Assembly: GCF_001713375.1 (NCBI RefSeq)
Contig: NZ_CP016449.1
Location: 3,720,001-3,784,000, forward strand
Direction: 5' to 3'
DNA from: Hydrogenophaga sp. RAC07
GTDB lineage: Bacteria > Pseudomonadota > Gammaproteobacteria > Burkholderiales > Burkholderiaceae_C
Length of the DNA stretch: 64,000 nucleotides
Numbering within the stretch: position 1 is the first letter of the stretch; every line of letters starts with the position of its first letter. The notes under the pieces were generated by a model. It saw only the letters and a list, made by a program, of their open reading frames with translations, did no database searches and was not told the DNA's origin. Positions 33,806 to 42,662 of the stretch are shown in pieces. Position numbers and translations under genes: made by a program.

Positions 33806-34434
33806 GGGGTGGTTTCGTCCAATCCAGGGGTGTCAGGTGCCTCGGCCATGCGTTGCCGCAGCGCTGTCGCGTCGCCGCGCGGCTTGCGGCCTTGGGCATC
33901 GGGCTTGAGGGCGCCCCGCAGGTCGTCGTGCTCGTGCACCATCAGGTGAACCAGCACCCACTGGCCCAGGGCGTCGCAACGGGTGCGCAAGGTCAGCGCG
34001 TCCACGGGCTCGCCGCGCCAGCCATTCACCGTGCCAGGGTGGTATTCCACCCGGTGGTCGAGCAAGGCCCACTCGGGCGCCTTCGGGTCGTCGCAAAAGA
34101 GCTGCATGTAGAGATCGCTGTGGCGCGTGGCGGTTCCGTGCCAGACCGATCCACCCAGGTGCGGGCGAAAAGCTTTGAGACGCTCCATCCACAACAGGGC
34201 CAGCTCGCGCAGCGCCAGCAGCTCGCCGGGCTGGGTGTCCGCACAGAAGATGTCGATGTGTTCACGCACCGCGGCTTCCAGCGTGGCGTTGTCGGGCAGG
34301 GCCGTGCGCGACGGCAGGCCCAGCTGTTTGACGGCCTGGCGTTTCGCAGCCGCGTATTCCAGGCCCTCCTCGGCCACGAGGCGGGCGGCCACGGCCGCAA
34401 TTTCAAAGGTGATGTCTTCCCGGCTCGCTTCCAT
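33802..34434 (-). CDS. Conserved hypothetical protein (Burkholderiales)
   Basis: A protein of about 210 residues that I recognise only as a conserved betaproteobacterial family without known function. Visible traits are an N-terminal helical part (MEASREDITFEIAAVAARLVAEEGLEYAAAKRQAVKQLGL), an aromatic/histidine-rich centre (HLGGSVWHGTATRHSDLYMQLFCDDPK) with possible nucleotidyltransferase-like flavour, and an acidic HDDLRGALKPDAQGRKPRGD tail. The start is set at ATG 34434 (MEASRED); ATG 34455 is also in frame. It is translationally coupled to the TlpA gene and divergent from mpl. Confidence 0.75.
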   Translation of the reverse strand: MEASREDITFEIAAVAARLVAEEGLEYAAAKRQAVKQLGLPSRTALPDNATLEAAVREHIDIFCADTQPGELLALRELALLWMERLKAFRPHLGGSVWHGTATRHSDLYMQLFCDDPKAPEWALLDHRVEYHPGTVNGWRGEPVDALTLRTRCDALGQWVLVHLMVHEHDDLRGALKPDAQGRKPRGDATALRQRMAEAPDTPGLDETTP

Positions 34435-34523
34435 CCACCGATTGTGCCCGCCCATGTCGCGCGGGACGGCATTGCCCGGCCATACCCGCAAGCCCCGGGT
34501 GGGGCGCCACCTAGAATCGCCCG

Positions 34524-35999
34524 ATGCACATTCACATCCTGGGCATTTGCGGCACCTTCATGGGCGGTCTGGCCGCCCTGGCCCGCGAAGCCGGCCACCG
34601 CGTCACCGGCTGCGACGCCGGCGTTTACCCCCCCATGAGCGACCAGCTGCGCGCGCTCGGCATCGACCTGATCGAAGGCTTCGACGCCGACCAGCTCGCA
34701 CTCAAGCCCGACATGTTCGTCATCGGCAACGTGGTGAGCCGCTCGCGCAAGCCCGACGGCACGCCGAAGTTCCCGCTGATGGAAGCCATCATGGACAGCG
34801 GCGCGGCCTACACCAGCGGCCCGCAGTGGCTGGCCGAACACGTGCTGCAGGGCCGGCATGTGCTGGCGGTGGCCGGTACCCACGGCAAGACCACCACCAC
34901 CGCCATGCTGACCTGGATCCTGGAGGCCAATGGCCTGCAGCCGGGTTTTTTGGTGGGCGGAGTGCCTTTGAACTTCGGTGTGTCCGCCCGCCTGGGCACA
35001 CCGGCGGCCGGCGAGAACCGTTTTGCCGCCGGGCCGCCCCAAGGCAAAACAGCCCCCTCGGGGGGCAGCGAACCACACGCAGTGGGGAGCGTGGGGGCTT
35101 TCGTTATCGAGGCGGACGAGTACGACACGGCGTTCTTCGACAAGCGCAGCAAGTTCGTGCACTACCGCCCGCGCACGGCCATCCTGAACAACCTCGAGTT
35201 CGACCATGCCGACATCTTTGACGACCTCGCCGCCATCGAACGCCAGTTCCACCACCTGATCCGCACCGTGCCGCCGTCGGGGCGTGTGGTGTCCAACGGT
35301 CTGGAGGAAAGCCTGGACCGCGTGTTGCACCAGGGACTGTGGAGCGAGCTGCGCACCTTCGGCGCGGCGGTAAGCGACTTCACCGCCGTGGGCGAACCCC
35401 ATGCTTTCGATGTGCTGAACCAGGGCAAACCAGCGGGCCGGGTGGAATGGTCACTCAGCGGCGTGCACAACCAGCTCAACGCACTCGCGGCGATTGCCGC
35501 CGCCGAACACGTGGGCGTGGCCCCGGCCGATGCGGCGCGGGCGCTGGCCGGCTTCGAGAACGTGCGCCGGCGCATGGAGGTCCGTGGCAGCGTGGCCCGC
35601 GCGGGCGGTGCCATCACCGTCTACGACGACTTCGCCCACCACCCCACCGCCATCCGCACCACACTGGACGGACTTCAACGCCGCCTGGGCAGCCCACGCG
35701 GGCGCATCCTGGCCGTGTTCGAACCGCGCAGCAACACCATGAAGCTGGGAACGATGAAGTCGCAGCTGCCCTGGAGCCTGGAAGCGGCCGATCTCGCGTT
35801 CTGCCACTCGGGCGGGCTGGACTGGGACGCCACCGAGGCCCTGGCCTCCATGGGCGCACGGGCTCAGGTGGGCAAGAACATCGACGAGCTGGTGACCCAG
35901 GTGGTGTCAGCCGCTCAAGCAGGCGACCACATCGTCTGCATGAGCAACGGTGGTTTTGGCGGTGTGCACGAGCGTTTGCTGAAAGCGCTCGCCGCTTGA
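34524..35999 (+). CDS. mpl: UDP-N-acetylmuramate:L-Ala-gamma-D-Glu-meso-DAP ligase Mpl, with a repeat-derived insert
   Basis: A 491-residue Mur-ligase that re-attaches recycled tripeptide to UDP-MurNAc. It has the N-terminal UDP-binding motif (HILGICGTFMGGLA), P-loop GTHGKTTTTAML (119-130), FVIEADEYDTAFFDKRSKFVHY, NNLEFDHADIF and the C-terminal GGFGGVHERLL. E. coli Mpl is 457 residues and has only about four residues between the ...VSAHLG and FFVIEADEYD blocks. Here residues 159-192 (34998-35099) form a Gly/Pro/Ala-rich insert encoded by a dispersed genomic repeat. The frame is kept, so the protein is probably made and active. It complements ampD in the recycling pathway. Confidence 0.95.
   Translation: MHIHILGICGTFMGGLAALAREAGHRVTGCDAGVYPPMSDQLRALGIDLIEGFDADQLALKPDMFVIGNVVSRSRKPDGTPKFPLMEAIMDSGAAYTSGPQWLAEHVLQGRHVLAVAGTHGKTTTTAMLTWILEANGLQPGFLVGGVPLNFGVSARLGTPAAGENRFAAGPPQGKTAPSGGSEPHAVGSVGAFVIEADEYDTAFFDKRSKFVHYRPRTAILNNLEFDHADIFDDLAAIERQFHHLIRTVPPSGRVVSNGLEESLDRVLHQGLWSELRTFGAAVSDFTAVGEPHAFDVLNQGKPAGRVEWSLSGVHNQLNALAAIAAAEHVGVAPADAARALAGFENVRRRMEVRGSVARAGGAITVYDDFAHHPTAIRTTLDGLQRRLGSPRGRILAVFEPRSNTMKLGTMKSQLPWSLEAADLAFCHSGGLDWDATEALASMGARAQVGKNIDELVTQVVSAAQAGDHIVCMSNGGFGGVHERLLKALAA
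35027..35101. repeat. Dispersed GC-rich repeat, copy B, inside the mpl coding sequence
   Basis: This copy shares CGCCGGGCCG, CCCAAG, CCCCCTCGGGGGGC and the end GGGGGCTT with the intergenic copy at 45634-45700, in the same order. Its own ends AGCCCCC and GGGGGCT are complementary. It is translated in frame within Mpl (about residues 169-193). Confidence 0.8.
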
Positions 36000-36019
36000 A
36001 GAAGCGCACGTGCCCGAGC

Positions 36020-36068
36020 ATCGCGGAGCTGGCTTTGCCAGGCCGAAGGCGGCGCGGGGGTGCTCCCC
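36020..36068. repeat. Dispersed GC-rich repeat, copy D
   Basis: This short element between the convergent ends of mpl and the next hypothetical gene contains GGAGCTGGCTTTGCCAGG and the end GAAGGCGGCGCGGGGGTGCTCC. That end resembles the end of copy A near 3921-4000. Confidence 0.55.
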
Positions 36069-36070
36069 TG

Positions 36071-36391
36071 CTAGTAGCTCAGCGATTGCGCGGGAACATC
36101 GATTGAAATGACGGGTTTGGCGAGCGCAGCGCTGGCTGCCCGCGCAAACGCCATCGCCCACGCGCGGTGTGCGTCGTCCCGAAATCGCTCCTCGCCCACG
36201 GCCTCGGCCACGCCCAGGATCTTGTCGGCCGTGAGCACCTTGCCGGTCGGCCGGATGGGCTCACAACCCAGGAAGGTGAACTGCTCGTCCAGCCAGCTGC
36301 GGGCCAGGTCGTGCGGCATGGGCTGCACCTCTTCCAGATCGAAGTGGTAGGTGGAGCGGGCGCCCCAGCTCACGGTGACTTGGCTTCGCAT
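36071..36391 (-). CDS. Small conserved hypothetical protein
   Basis: A 106-residue soluble protein beginning MRSQVTVSWGARSTYHFDLEEVQPM, preceded by a clear AGGAGA ribosome site. This decides the start at 36391 over a longer frame. The sequence has an acidic middle (WLDEQFTFLGCEPIRPTGKVLTADKILGVAEAVGEERFRDD) and an Ala-rich helix (AWAMAFARAASAALAKP). I do not recognise a family or function. It lies just downstream of aroG on the same strand and could be co-transcribed. Confidence 0.7.
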   Translation of the reverse strand: MRSQVTVSWGARSTYHFDLEEVQPMPHDLARSWLDEQFTFLGCEPIRPTGKVLTADKILGVAEAVGEERFRDDAHRAWAMAFARAASAALAKPVISIDVPAQSLSY

Positions 36392-36464
36392 GGTGGATCT
36401 CCTGATGGGCTTCCATTGTGGCCCTCGCCTGTGGCGAGCAACCCCGTGAAAGCCCGCAGCCTGT

Positions 36465-37598
36465 TCAGGCCCTGGCCTGGCGCGCGGTCTGCACCGCGCC
36501 CGACAACACCTCGAGCGCCTGCAACGAATCGCTCCAGCCCAGGCAGGCATCGGTGATGCTCTGGCCGTACTTGAGCGCGCCCACCTCGTCCTTGCCCGGG
36601 GTGAACTTCTGCGCGCCGGCTTCGATGTGGCTCTCGATCATCACGCCGAAGATGCTGCGCGAGCCGCCAGTGATCTGACCCGCGATGTCGCGCGCCACAT
36701 CGAGCTGCTTCTCGTGCTGCTTGCTGCTGTTGGCGTGGCTGCAGTCCACCATCAGGCGCGGTGGCAGCTTGGCGGCTTCGAGCTCTTTCACCGACGCGGC
36801 CACGCTGGCAGCGTCGTAGTTGGGCGCCTTGCCGCCGCGCAGGATCACGTGGCAGTCCTTGTTGCCGTTGGTCTGCACGATCGCAACCTGCCCGTTCTTG
36901 TGCACGGACAGGAAGTGGTGGCCACGCGAAGCGGCCTGGATGGCGTCGGTGGCTATTCTGATGTTCCCGTCGGTGCCGTTCTTGAAACCGATCGGTGCCG
37001 ACAGGCCCGAGGCCAGTTCGCGGTGCACCTGGCTTTCGGTGGTGCGCGCGCCGATGGCGCCCCAGGCGATGAGGTCACCGATGTACTGCGGCGAGATCAC
37101 GTCGAGAAACTCGCTGCCCGCCGGCAGGCCCAGGCGGTTGATCTCGATCAGCAGCTGGCGCGCGATGCGCAGGCCTTCGTCGATGCGGTAGCTCTCGTCC
37201 AGGTAGGGGTCGTTGATCAACCCCTTCCAGCCCACGGTGGTGCGCGGCTTCTCGAAGTACACACGCATCACGATCTCGAGTGTGTCGGCGTACTTGTCGC
37301 GCAGGGGCTTCAGGCGGCGCGCGTAATCCACCGCCGCCGCCGGGTCGTGGATCGAGCAGGGGCCGATGATCACCAGCAGGCGGTCGTCCTTGCCGTGCAG
37401 GATGTTGTGGATGCGCTGGCGGGTCTGGCTGATCAGCGCCTCCACCGGTGTGCCACCGATGGGGAAGAAGCGGATCAGGTGCTCGGGTGGGGGCAACACA
37501 GTGATGTCCTTGATGCGTTCGTCGTCGGTCTGGCTGGTCTTGTCGATCGAACGGGTGTGCCAGGCATCGCTGCTGGTCGGGGCATGTTTCGCGGTCAT
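36465..37598 (-). CDS. aroG: 3-deoxy-7-phosphoheptulonate (DAHP) synthase, class I, AroG/F/H type
   Basis: A 377-residue DAHP synthase that condenses phosphoenolpyruvate and erythrose-4-phosphate, the committed step of the shikimate pathway. Family blocks are VIIGPCSIHDPAAAVDYARRL, MRVYFEKPRTTVGWKGLINDPYLD, GLPAGSEFLDVISPQYI, SGLSAPIGFKNGTDGN, HVILRGGKAPNYD and LMVDCSHANSSK. The ATG at 37598 (MTAKHAPTS) has an AGGAG site. The longer upstream reading frame passes through a terminator hairpin and is rejected. An aromatic-rich leader peptide and terminator lie just upstream, so expression is likely controlled by attenuation. Confidence 0.96.
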   Translation of the reverse strand: MTAKHAPTSSDAWHTRSIDKTSQTDDERIKDITVLPPPEHLIRFFPIGGTPVEALISQTRQRIHNILHGKDDRLLVIIGPCSIHDPAAAVDYARRLKPLRDKYADTLEIVMRVYFEKPRTTVGWKGLINDPYLDESYRIDEGLRIARQLLIEINRLGLPAGSEFLDVISPQYIGDLIAWGAIGARTTESQVHRELASGLSAPIGFKNGTDGNIRIATDAIQAASRGHHFLSVHKNGQVAIVQTNGNKDCHVILRGGKAPNYDAASVAASVKELEAAKLPPRLMVDCSHANSSKQHEKQLDVARDIAGQITGGSRSIFGVMIESHIEAGAQKFTPGKDEVGALKYGQSITDACLGWSDSLQALEVLSGAVQTARQARA

Positions 37599-37642
37599 CA
37601 CGGGGCTCCTGGGGCTGGTGTTGCGGGTGGGGAACGGGGACG

Positions 37643-37677
37643 AAAAAAAACCGCCGGGCTGAGGGCTCCGGCGGTTT
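37643..37677 (-). terminator. Attenuator terminator upstream of aroG
   Basis: Read on the minus strand, AAACCGCCGG pairs with CCGGCGGTTT around a 10-nt loop and is followed by a T-run (eight T in total). It lies between the leader peptide stop (37699) and the aroG start (37598). The 5' arm can instead pair with a CCCCGGCGG segment inside the leader peptide reading frame (37718-37726), which gives an antiterminator. Confidence 0.85.
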
Positions 37678-37698
37678 GATCGAGATCTGGTGATGCGC

Positions 37699-37770
37699 TT
37701 ACAGCCTCGCCTCTCGTCCGCCGGGGACTGAGAACCAAAAATAAAAGGCAAAGAAGTTGCGCGCTTGCAT
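37699..37770 (-). CDS. Aromatic-rich leader peptide of the aroG attenuator
   Basis: A 23-codon reading frame starting at ATG 37770. Residues 6-13 read FFAFYFWF, that is five Phe, one Tyr and one Trp in eight codons, and it ends VPGGREARL. Such stretches are the mark of transcription attenuation (compare pheL and trpL). Slow translation at Phe/Tyr/Trp codons would leave the later CCCCGGCGG segment free to pair with the terminator's 5' arm and let transcription enter aroG. Full translation would cover it and let the terminator form. No strong Shine-Dalgarno is visible upstream, the main weak point. Confidence 0.8.
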   Translation of the reverse strand: MQARNFFAFYFWFSVPGGREARL

Positions 37771-37807
37771 GGGTTGGCAATGTAGCACAGGGCTGCTGAT
37801 GGCTGGC

Positions 37808-38851
37808 TTACTGGCGGAACACCACCGCGTCCAGCCCGAGCGCGCGGATGCGCGCCGCCGCGTCGTCGGCGAGTGCCCGGCTGCCGAACGGGCCCACACG
37901 CACGCGGGTGCGCTGGCCATTGGGCGAGTCGACCACCTGGATGAAGGCCGGCAGACCGGCATCGACCAGCCGCGTGAGCACACGGTCGGCATTGCCGGCG
38001 TCGGCGAACAGCCCGACGTTGATGGCGAAGCTCTGCAACGGGTCGGCTCGGCTCGCCGGCGCGGTGGGCCGTTGCGCCGGCACTTGAGCCGCCACGGGTG
38101 CGGGCGTCAATGTGGCCGTGGGCTGCGGGGCCACCGGTTCGGCCGGTGGCACCGGCGGTGGCTCGGCCACAGGCTCGCTGGGTGACGGCGTGGGTGGTGG
38201 CTCAACGGGCTGGACAGGGGTCGGTGGCACGGGCTGCACGGGCGGTGGCTCCGCAGGCGCCACCGTCTCGGGCAGCGCCTCCGTGGGCAGGACCGGCCGG
38301 TCGTCGACCCACCGAGACAAGCCCCAGTAGGCCCCCGCCGCCGCAACAGCCAGCACCGCGTTGATGAGCACCAGGCTCAGCAGGCGTTTGCGGTTGCTCG
38401 CGCGTTGCGCCAGGGCACCGCAGGCTTCGCGCACCGTCTTGGCGTCGCGCACGGCGCGCGTCATGCTCCGGCGCGTGTCGGCGTGCAGCCAGGCGTTGCC
38501 ATACACACCGGGAATCAGACAGCTCAACACCAGGATCGCGCCCAGGAATCCCCATTCCGCGAGCGACGGCTTGGCCAGCCATTCGCGGCCCAGCCCCAGC
38601 ACCAGCAAGGCCAGGCCCTCCACCGCGGCCACGTACACCAGGGCAACCCCCCAGAGCTGGCGGAACACCAGCCAGTTGAGCGTGAGCAGCGCCGCCGCCC
38701 AGTTCCAGCTGGGGCCGGCGCGGCCCTCTTCGTCAAAGCGCTCGAACACCGGCAGGTACCGACCGACGTTCACCGTGCCGAGAGCGGCACGGTAGAGCGC
38801 GATGGTGGCGCTTTCCGGGGCGGTCGCGGCGGGCTGCGAGGGGGCTGGCAT
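37808..38851 (-). CDS. Membrane protein with SPOR domain
   Basis: A 347-residue protein. The N-terminal third has several hydrophobic segments (NWAAALLTLNWLVFRQLWGVALVYVAAVEGLALLVLGLG and AEWGFLGAILVLSCLIPGVYGNAWLH), resembling DUF2628-type membrane proteins, with another TM (LLSLVLINAVLAVAAAGAYWGL, about 170-192). A long Pro/Val/Glu-rich linker leads to a C-terminal SPOR domain (FAINVGLFADAGNADRVLTRLVDAGLPAFIQVV ... RVRVGPFGSRALADDAAARIRALGLDAVVF). SPOR domains bind glycan strands denuded of peptides at division septa. The ATG at 38851 (MPAPSQP) is used because upstream residues lack membrane-protein features and overlap the divergent gene's promoter. Confidence 0.85.
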   Translation of the reverse strand: MPAPSQPAATAPESATIALYRAALGTVNVGRYLPVFERFDEEGRAGPSWNWAAALLTLNWLVFRQLWGVALVYVAAVEGLALLVLGLGREWLAKPSLAEWGFLGAILVLSCLIPGVYGNAWLHADTRRSMTRAVRDAKTVREACGALAQRASNRKRLLSLVLINAVLAVAAAGAYWGLSRWVDDRPVLPTEALPETVAPAEPPPVQPVPPTPVQPVEPPPTPSPSEPVAEPPPVPPAEPVAPQPTATLTPAPVAAQVPAQRPTAPASRADPLQSFAINVGLFADAGNADRVLTRLVDAGLPAFIQVVDSPNGQRTRVRVGPFGSRALADDAAARIRALGLDAVVFRQ

Positions 38852-38948
38852 GGCGCGATTCTGGCACGCGGCATGCGGGTTGTTGCCATCGCCGCAGGGG
38901 ACGGGTTCTGCCCACAATGGGCGCTTCCTGTTCCAACGCATCCTGCCC

Positions 38949-40676
38949 ATGAGCCCCAGTCAGATCATCGTGTTGGCCACGCCGGTGTTCTTCGCACTGA
39001 TCGCTGTCGAATACGCCGTCGGCCTCAAGCGCCGGCGCAACACCTACCGCCTCGACGACGCGATCAGCAGCATCGGCCTGGGCATGCTCAGCCAGATCAG
39101 CGCGGTGTTCACGCGGCTGCTGCGCGTGGGCATCTACACCGCGGTCTACTCGGCGGTGGCGATCTGGCCCGACCACCCGTTCTGGACCACCTGGGCCGGC
39201 TGGCTCACCGCGCTGGTGTTCTACGACTTCTGCTACTACTGGCTGCACCGCGCGGGGCATGAGAGCGCCGTCTTCTGGGCAGCCCATGTGGTGCACCACC
39301 AGAGCCAGGACTACAACCTGTCCACCGCGCTGCGCCAGACCAGTTCGGGCGCGCTGCTGGGTTGGGTCTTCTACCTGCCCATGGCGGTGGCCGGGGTGCC
39401 ACCGCTGGTGTTCGGCATCGTCGCCCTCATCGACCTGCTCTACCAGTTCTGGGTGCACACCGAACAGGTGAAGAAGCTCGGCTGGTTCGACCGCTGGTTC
39501 TGCAGCCCGTCCAACCACCGCGTGCACCACGCGGTGAACGACCGTTATCTGGACCGCAACTACGGCGGCATCCTGATCGTGTGGGACCGGCTCTTCGGCA
39601 GCTTCAAGGAAGAAGACGAGCCGTGCGTCTATGGCACTCGCAAGCCGCTGCAAAGCTGGGACCCGCTGTGGGCCAACGGCGAGGTGTACTGGAGCCTGCT
39701 CAAGGATTCGTGGCACACACGCCGTTGGGCCGACAAGCTGCGCGTGTGGTTCAAACCGCCGGGCTGGCGGCCGGCCGACGTGGCCGCGCGCTTCTCCGCG
39801 CCGGCCTTCGACATCGCGCAGGTGCAGCGCTACGCACCGCCCATGGAGCGCGGCGTGCAGTGGTTTGCCGGCCTGCAGTTCATCGCCCTGCTCGCGGGCG
39901 TGGCGGGTTTCCTGTGGTTCGCCGATGGGTGGCCGTTGTCGCGCAGCGCGGTGGTGTTCGCGGTGCTGGTGGTGGCGCTGTGGGCCATCGGCGCGGTGAT
40001 GCAGGGCCGCATCGGCATGGGCGAGGCACTGCTGATCGAATGCGCGGCGCTGTCCATGGCCAGCGCCGCGCTGGGCTGGGTGGAACTGCACCGCGTGTTC
40101 AAGCCGCTGACCATGCTGGTCGCGATGGCGGTGGTGCTGGGCCATGTGCGTGGGTCGGGTGGCTTGCAGCGATCCAACGGCCTGTTGCCGGGAGCGCTGG
40201 CCCTGTCGCTGGCGGGCGATGCCTTCCTGATGTTCCCCGGTTACTTCATCCCGGGACTCGTGTCCTTCCTGCTCGCCCACCTGGCCTACATCGCGCTGTT
40301 CCGCCAGGGTGTGCCGTGGTTTCCGAGCCAACGCGCGCTCGTGGCCACGCTGGGCATTGGTGCTGCGATGTATGCCTTTCTCTGGCAAGGTGGTCTGCCG
40401 GCCGCGCTGCGTGCTCCGGTGGCGGCCTACGTGCTGGTGATCGCACTCATGGCCGCCCAGGCCATCGGCCGCGCCACGGTGCACCGAACTGCCACGGCCA
40501 TCGGCGTGGCGCTGGGTGCGGCCTTCTTCATGCTCAGCGACTCCCTGCTTGCGATCAACAAGTTCGTGTCGCCGCTGCCCATGTCTCAGGTGTGGGTGCT
40601 GAGCACCTACTATGCGGCGCAGATTTTGATCGTGATGAACATGGTTCGGTCAGCGCCCGCGCCAGACCCGCACTGA
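38949..40676 (+). CDS. Fatty acid hydroxylase (sterol desaturase family) fused to a YhhN/lysoplasmalogenase-like domain
   Basis: A 575-residue polytopic membrane protein. The N-terminal part (about 1-280) is a di-iron fatty acid hydroxylase: the histidine motifs HRAGH, HVVHHQ and HRVHHAVN are intact, in the arrangement of sterol desaturases and alkylglycerol monooxygenase. The C-terminal part (about 370-575) matches YhhN/TMEM86: LAGDAFLMFPGYFIPGLVSFLLAHLAYIALF, then MLSDSLLAINKF and VLSTYYAAQILIV. TMEM86B hydrolyses lysoplasmalogen vinyl ethers, and alkylglycerol monooxygenase cleaves alkyl ethers. A joint role in ether-lipid or related lipid modification is inference. Start ATG 38949. Confidence 0.85.
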   Translation: MSPSQIIVLATPVFFALIAVEYAVGLKRRRNTYRLDDAISSIGLGMLSQISAVFTRLLRVGIYTAVYSAVAIWPDHPFWTTWAGWLTALVFYDFCYYWLHRAGHESAVFWAAHVVHHQSQDYNLSTALRQTSSGALLGWVFYLPMAVAGVPPLVFGIVALIDLLYQFWVHTEQVKKLGWFDRWFCSPSNHRVHHAVNDRYLDRNYGGILIVWDRLFGSFKEEDEPCVYGTRKPLQSWDPLWANGEVYWSLLKDSWHTRRWADKLRVWFKPPGWRPADVAARFSAPAFDIAQVQRYAPPMERGVQWFAGLQFIALLAGVAGFLWFADGWPLSRSAVVFAVLVVALWAIGAVMQGRIGMGEALLIECAALSMASAALGWVELHRVFKPLTMLVAMAVVLGHVRGSGGLQRSNGLLPGALALSLAGDAFLMFPGYFIPGLVSFLLAHLAYIALFRQGVPWFPSQRALVATLGIGAAMYAFLWQGGLPAALRAPVAAYVLVIALMAAQAIGRATVHRTATAIGVALGAAFFMLSDSLLAINKFVSPLPMSQVWVLSTYYAAQILIVMNMVRSAPAPDPH

Positions 40677-40691
40677 CCGTCGGGCTCCCGC

Positions 40692-41414
<723 letters not shown>

Positions 41415-41418
41415 GGGC

Positions 41419-42645
41419 TCACATCCGGATGGCCTGGCCCGGGTCCATGGCCGCGGCGCGGCGCGCCGGTGCAATGGCCGCGAGCACGCCGCACACCGTG
41501 GCCAGCACGGCCACCTGCAGCGCCAGCAGCGGTGGCAGGGAAATGGAGAACAGCGGCTGTCCGTCGGAGCCGCGCACGAAGGTGGTGAACAGCCAGATCA
41601 TCAACACGGCCAGGGCGATACCGAGCACCGAGCCCACCGCGCCCACCACCGCGCCCTGCACCAGGAACACCCGCAGCACCTGGGCGCGCGTGGCGCCCAT
41701 GGCGCGCAGGATGCCGATCTCGCGGCGCTTCTGCACCACCGACACCACCAGCACACTGGCGATGCCCAGCACCACCACCACCAGCACCACACCGCGAATG
41801 AGGCTGGTGCTCACCGACTGCGCGTTGAGGGCCGAGACCAGCTGGGCGTTGCTCTCCTGCCAGCTCTCCAGCTGGTAGGGCAACTGGCGACGCAGGTCTT
41901 CGGTGAGTCCCTGCGCGGCCCACACGTCGTCCACCGTGAGGTCGATGGTGGTGGCGCCACCGGGCAGGCCGAGCAGGCTTTGTGCGCCGCGCAGCGGCAG
42001 GATCACGGTGCGGCGGTTGAGTTCTTTCACCCCGAAGTCCGCCAGCGCGGTCACGCGCACCGGTTCGCTCAGGGTGGCGGTCTGCACCGTGAGGCGATCC
42101 CCCACGCGCACGCCCAGATCGGCCGCCAGGTCGCGGCCCACGACGGCCTCGCCCGGCGCCAGGCGCGCGGTGCCGCTGACCACCTTGCTGCGCAGGCCGA
42201 CGATGCGGTCGTAACGGTCCAGTTCCACCCCGAAGAGCGAAATGGATTGCGTGGCCTCGCCGCGCAGCGCCAGCGCACCGCCGGCCACCATGGGCGAGAC
42301 CGCCGCGATGCCGGGCAGCCGTTCGAGCTGCGGCACCAGCGCCTGCCAGTTGGCCACCGAGCGCAGGCGCTGCGCGCGCGGCTGGGCTTCGGTCAGGGTG
42401 GTCGTGCCAGCCGCCCGGGTGGCGGGCGGCGCCACCACGTCGTCGGGTGCGCTCAGCGTGATGTGGGCCTGCGCGCCCAGCGTCTTGTTCAGCGTGTTGG
42501 TCTGCAGACCGCTGATGAGCGCCGAGATGTAGGCGATCACGGCCACCCCGGCCGCCACGCCCACGATGATCAGCACAGTCTGCATGCGGCCCTCGCGCAG
42601 GAAGCGCATGGCCACCCGCCGCTCGAAACCCAGCCACCCGCTCAT
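41419..42645 (-). CDS. ABC transporter permease, MacB/FtsX type
   Basis: A 408-residue permease of the FtsX/MacB fold: one N-terminal TM (QTVLIIVGVAAGVAVIAYISALISGL), a large periplasmic domain (about 50-270), then three C-terminal TM segments (LVVVVLGIASVLVVSVVQKRREIGILRAMGATRAQV region, VGAVGSVLGIALAVLMIWL, LLALQVAVLATVCGVLAAIAPARRAAAMDPGQAIRM). The KRREIGILRAMGA coupling motif and the C-terminal PARRAA..DP..A.R motif are typical. It follows the adaptor gene by 17 bp and precedes the ATPase. Substrate unknown. Confidence 0.88.
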   Translation of the reverse strand: MSGWLGFERRVAMRFLREGRMQTVLIIVGVAAGVAVIAYISALISGLQTNTLNKTLGAQAHITLSAPDDVVAPPATRAAGTTTLTEAQPRAQRLRSVANWQALVPQLERLPGIAAVSPMVAGGALALRGEATQSISLFGVELDRYDRIVGLRSKVVSGTARLAPGEAVVGRDLAADLGVRVGDRLTVQTATLSEPVRVTALADFGVKELNRRTVILPLRGAQSLLGLPGGATTIDLTVDDVWAAQGLTEDLRRQLPYQLESWQESNAQLVSALNAQSVSTSLIRGVVLVVVVLGIASVLVVSVVQKRREIGILRAMGATRAQVLRVFLVQGAVVGAVGSVLGIALAVLMIWLFTTFVRGSDGQPLFSISLPPLLALQVAVLATVCGVLAAIAPARRAAAMDPGQAIRM

Positions 42646-42662
42646 GGACGTGCCTTCACCGC

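Noticed and set aside
37599..37751. Longer N-terminus for DAHP synthase reading through to 37751
   Set aside because: It would translate through the terminator hairpin and lacks similarity to the family; the ATG at 37598 has a good ribosome site.
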